Positions 54,849 through 56,802 of a DNA stretch of 56,802 nt are shown here, one piece after another. Source of the stretch: Pedobacter sp. (GTDB lineage: Bacteria > Bacteroidota > Bacteroidia > Sphingobacteriales > Sphingobacteriaceae); NCBI GenBank assembly GCA_014378705.1, contig JACMND010000014.1:1-56802 (forward strand), given 5' to 3'. The notes under the pieces are model-generated. The model made no database searches. It saw only the letters and a list, made by a program, of their open reading frames with translations, and had not been told where the DNA came from. The translations under genes were made by a program, and so were the position numbers. How positions within the stretch are numbered: position 1 is the first letter of the stretch; each line of letters starts with the position of its first letter.

Positions 54849-55349
54849 ATGAGCGACAGATCAAAAAAAATATTCCTGGCAATTTGCATCATCACGCCTT
54901 TGCTTTTATACTGTGTTTATTACTACAGTATCATGATAAAAAATGCGCCTTACCGCTTTTCTGACTTTGAATCTATTACGTATAAATATGGGTTAGGAGA
55001 TAGCCTGGTTAACCAGTACAATTCCAAGACCGGATCATATCAATATGTAAACAGTAATGATTCATTGGTAAAGACCAACGTTAAATTAAGAAAGGACGAC
55101 CTGCTTTACCTTCACAGAAAAGCCTCAGAAAACGGTTTCTGGAATTTTCCTGAAGTGCTTGAAAACAGTACCTCCACTAAGCAAAACGTCCGTTCTCCGC
55201 ATTATTACATTGAATTTAAATACAAAGATAAAACCAAGCATGTTTTGTACGATGCCGCATACAGCGATAATGTAAAATTGGGCGACGCCGCTAAACAACT
55301 TGCCAAAGAGATCAGCAGCATGATCAATGATGCGCAGGACAGGCAATAA
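54849..55349 (+). CDS. Hypothetical membrane-anchored protein
   Basis: Function unknown. The 166-residue protein has one N-terminal membrane helix (about residues 9-28) and an extracytoplasmic part with YRFSDFESITYKYGLGDSLV, LRKDDLLYLHRKASENGFWNFPE and HYYIEFKYKDKTKHVLYDAAY. The short, polar C-terminal region looks like a small folded domain. It lies directly after the heptad-repeat tract, on the same strand as the symporter. Confidence 0.65.
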   Translation: MSDRSKKIFLAICIITPLLLYCVYYYSIMIKNAPYRFSDFESITYKYGLGDSLVNQYNSKTGSYQYVNSNDSLVKTNVKLRKDDLLYLHRKASENGFWNFPEVLENSTSTKQNVRSPHYYIEFKYKDKTKHVLYDAAYSDNVKLGDAAKQLAKEISSMINDAQDRQ

Positions 55350-55489
55350 GAGATTAAGACAACAGTTATATTTAACATACCTATCGCTGATCTCAAAATT
55401 TTTCAATTGAAATTTTTGCTTAAAACCTCTTAATGTAGTGGGATCTTTAAAGGAATGTATAAATTTAAAAAGTTCTTTATCCGAATCTC

Positions 55490-56802
55490 ATGCGAATCAA
55501 AAGATCAACCATTTTAGTTTTTATTTTCTTAAGCTCTCTTCAGGCCTTTTCCCAAAATAAAGCTACTTCTAAATGGACCAACCTGTTTAATGGCAAAAAC
55601 CTGCAGGGCTGGAAACAATTGAATGGGAAAGCGAAGTATGAGGCAAAGAACGGAGAGATCATCGGTACTACCGTAAGCGATGAGCCAAATTCCTTTTTAA
55701 GTACCGAAAAAACATACGGAGATTTTATTCTTGAACTGGAGGTGTTGGTTGATACATCCATGAATTCGGGCATCCAGTTCAGGAGCCTAAGTCTACCGGA
55801 TTACCAGAACGGCCGTGTGCATGGCTACCAGATGGAAATAGATCCGGCAAAAAGGGCCTGGAGCGGCGGCATCTATGATGAAGCCCGTCGCGGCTGGCTT
55901 TACCCGCTGGAACTAAACCCGGAAGGGAAGAAAGCTTTTAAAAACAATACATGGAATAAATACCGTCTTGAAGCGATTGGCCATACCATTCGTACCTGGA
56001 TAAACGGGATTCCAACTGCTCACCTGATTGATGACCTGACCAAAGAAGGTTTCATTTCTCTCCAGGTGCATTCAATAGACAAAGATACACAGCCCGGCAA
56101 AACGGTTCGCTGGCGTAATGTGCGCATCCAGACTGGTAACCTGAAAGCAAGTCCGCCGGACGATATTTTTGTGGTTAACCTGGTACAGAATGATCTTTCG
56201 GTACAGGAAAAGAAGAATGGTTACTCTTTATTGTGGGATGGAAAAACAAGCAATGGCTGGCGTGGGGCCTACAAAACTTCTTTCCCTGAAAGTGGGTGGG
56301 AAATGAAGGATGGTGTTTTAAGTGTGGTAAAATCAGGCGGTGCCGAAAGTACCAATGGCGGTGATATTGTTACTGAAAAGGAATTTTCTGCTTTTGAGCT
56401 GAAGTTTGATTTCATGCTGACTGAAGGCGCCAACAGCGGCGTGAAATATTTTGTGACTGAAACTGAAGGAAACAAAGGTTCGGCGATTGGTTTGGAATAC
56501 CAGATTTTGGATGACGCCATACACCCGGACGCTAAACTGGGACGGGAAGGAAACCGGACACTGGCTTCGTTGTACGACCTGATCGCTTCTGAGAAAATCC
56601 CTGCCTCACTAAAAAAAATAGGCGAATGGAACCAGGGAGTTATCCGGGTTTTTCCGGACAACCGGGTAGAATACTGGCTGAACGGGTACAACGTTTTAAA
56701 ATACCAGCGGGGATCAAAAGAGTTTATGGATTTAGTAGCAATCAGTAAATATAAAGACTGGAAGAATTTTGGAATGGCTCCAAAAGGCCGGATCCTGTTA
56801 CA
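55490..56802 (+). CDS. Double DUF1080 protein (3-keto-disaccharide hydrolase fold), 3' end outside window
   Basis: The frame is open for 437 codons to the window edge. A signal peptide (ending AFSQ) is followed by a DUF1080 domain, about residues 27-220, with [15 protein letters not shown] and NSGIQFRS, and a second, from about 245, with [17 protein letters not shown] and NSGVKYF. DUF1080 proteins have a concanavalin-like beta-sandwich and include 3-keto-glycoside hydrolases, so a role in periplasmic sugar breakdown is plausible. The base composition appears richer in GC than the genes around it. The C-terminus is not visible. Confidence 0.85.
   Translation, partial: MRIKRSTILVFIFLSSLQAFSQNKATSKWTNLFNGKNLQGWKQLNGKAKYEAKNGEIIGTTVSDEPNSFLSTEKTYGDFILELEVLVDTSMNSGIQFRSLSLPDYQNGRVHGYQMEIDPAKRAWSGGIYDEARRGWLYPLELNPEGKKAFKNNTWNKYRLEAIGHTIRTWINGIPTAHLIDDLTKEGFISLQVHSIDKDTQPGKTVRWRNVRIQTGNLKASPPDDIFVVNLVQNDLSVQEKKNGYSLLWDGKTSNGWRGAYKTSFPESGWEMKDGVLSVVKSGGAESTNGGDIVTEKEFSAFELKFDFMLTEGANSGVKYFVTETEGNKGSAIGLEYQILDDAIHPDAKLGREGNRTLASLYDLIASEKIPASLKKIGEWNQGVIRVFPDNRVEYWLNGYNVLKYQRGSKEFMDLVAISKYKDWKNFGMAPKGRILL

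Noticed and set aside
55401-55412. TTTCAATTGAAA palindrome in the gap before the DUF1080 gene
   Set aside because: It is AT-only around a common CAATTG core and not placed near a clear promoter; chance is likely in AT-rich DNA.

Overview
The window is a 56.8 kb stretch of the chromosome of a Bacteroidota bacterium, probably a Sphingobacteriales relative (Pedobacter or Solitalea type; this rank is inference). The evidence is the tuf - tRNA-Trp - secE - nusG - rplK/A/J/L - rpoB - rpoC order, Bacteroidota-type promoters (TTTG or TTG, about 18-20 nt, then TAnnTTTG) with little Shine-Dalgarno signal, a PorT-like type IX secretion protein, a small THX ribosomal protein, a DUF6089 barrel, LDH-type malate dehydrogenase and a long atypical amidophosphoribosyltransferase. 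The DNA is AT-rich. No insertion sequence, prophage, CRISPR array or rRNA gene was seen. No gene-free stretch exceeds 300 bases; the longest gaps are 26982-27238, 23535-23746 and 19652-19851.

Layout. 1-12282 (+): the 3' part of tuf, tRNA-Trp, then the translation/transcription operon through rpoC, closed by a strong terminator. 12454-13458 (+): a DUF3467 protein and a potassium-channel-like protein, joined in frame across one stop codon. 13412-19176 (-): dapD, a glycosyltransferase, tsaC-like, cca, a pRiA4b-ORF3-like acidic protein and miaA; three of these act on tRNA. 19256-23534: an S4-domain protein (+), a metallophosphoesterase (-), a lipoprotein OmpH/Skp (-) and gyrB (+). 23747-26981 (-): mdh, a retropepsin-like protein and two tandem paralogous secreted proteins of unknown role. 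27239-32087: a PAP2 phosphatase (+), then a membrane-anchored hypothetical, an M3 oligoendopeptidase, a UbiA prenyltransferase and engB (all -). 32209-43927 (+): ubiE and porT, a dehydrogenase, yqeY, then an envelope-building series (hydrolase, CBS protein, nadK, DUF6089, uppS, bamA, two ompH, murI). 44020-50786: a purF-like gene, a LysE exporter (-), a FucP-like sugar transporter, a dCMP deaminase, trxB, THX and DUF4230. 50870-56802: a PliI-like lipoprotein, an ECF sigma factor with a membrane partner (-), a conserved hypothetical (-), a DAACS symporter, a small anchored protein, and a double DUF1080 protein cut by the window end.

Most genes are housekeeping. The least explained signals are three intergenic tracts with a strict 7-bp period (after rpoB, after the purF-like gene and after the symporter), the single-stop junction between DUF3467 and the channel, promoters placed so close to start codons that leaderless mRNA is predicted (S4 gene and engB), a perfect inverted repeat enclosing a start codon at 28640-28673, and nested divergent promoters at 53220-53250. 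I found no clear new defence or mobile system. The best candidates for undescribed biology are the heptad-repeat family, the DUF3467-channel pair and the ECF sigma/membrane-protein pair.
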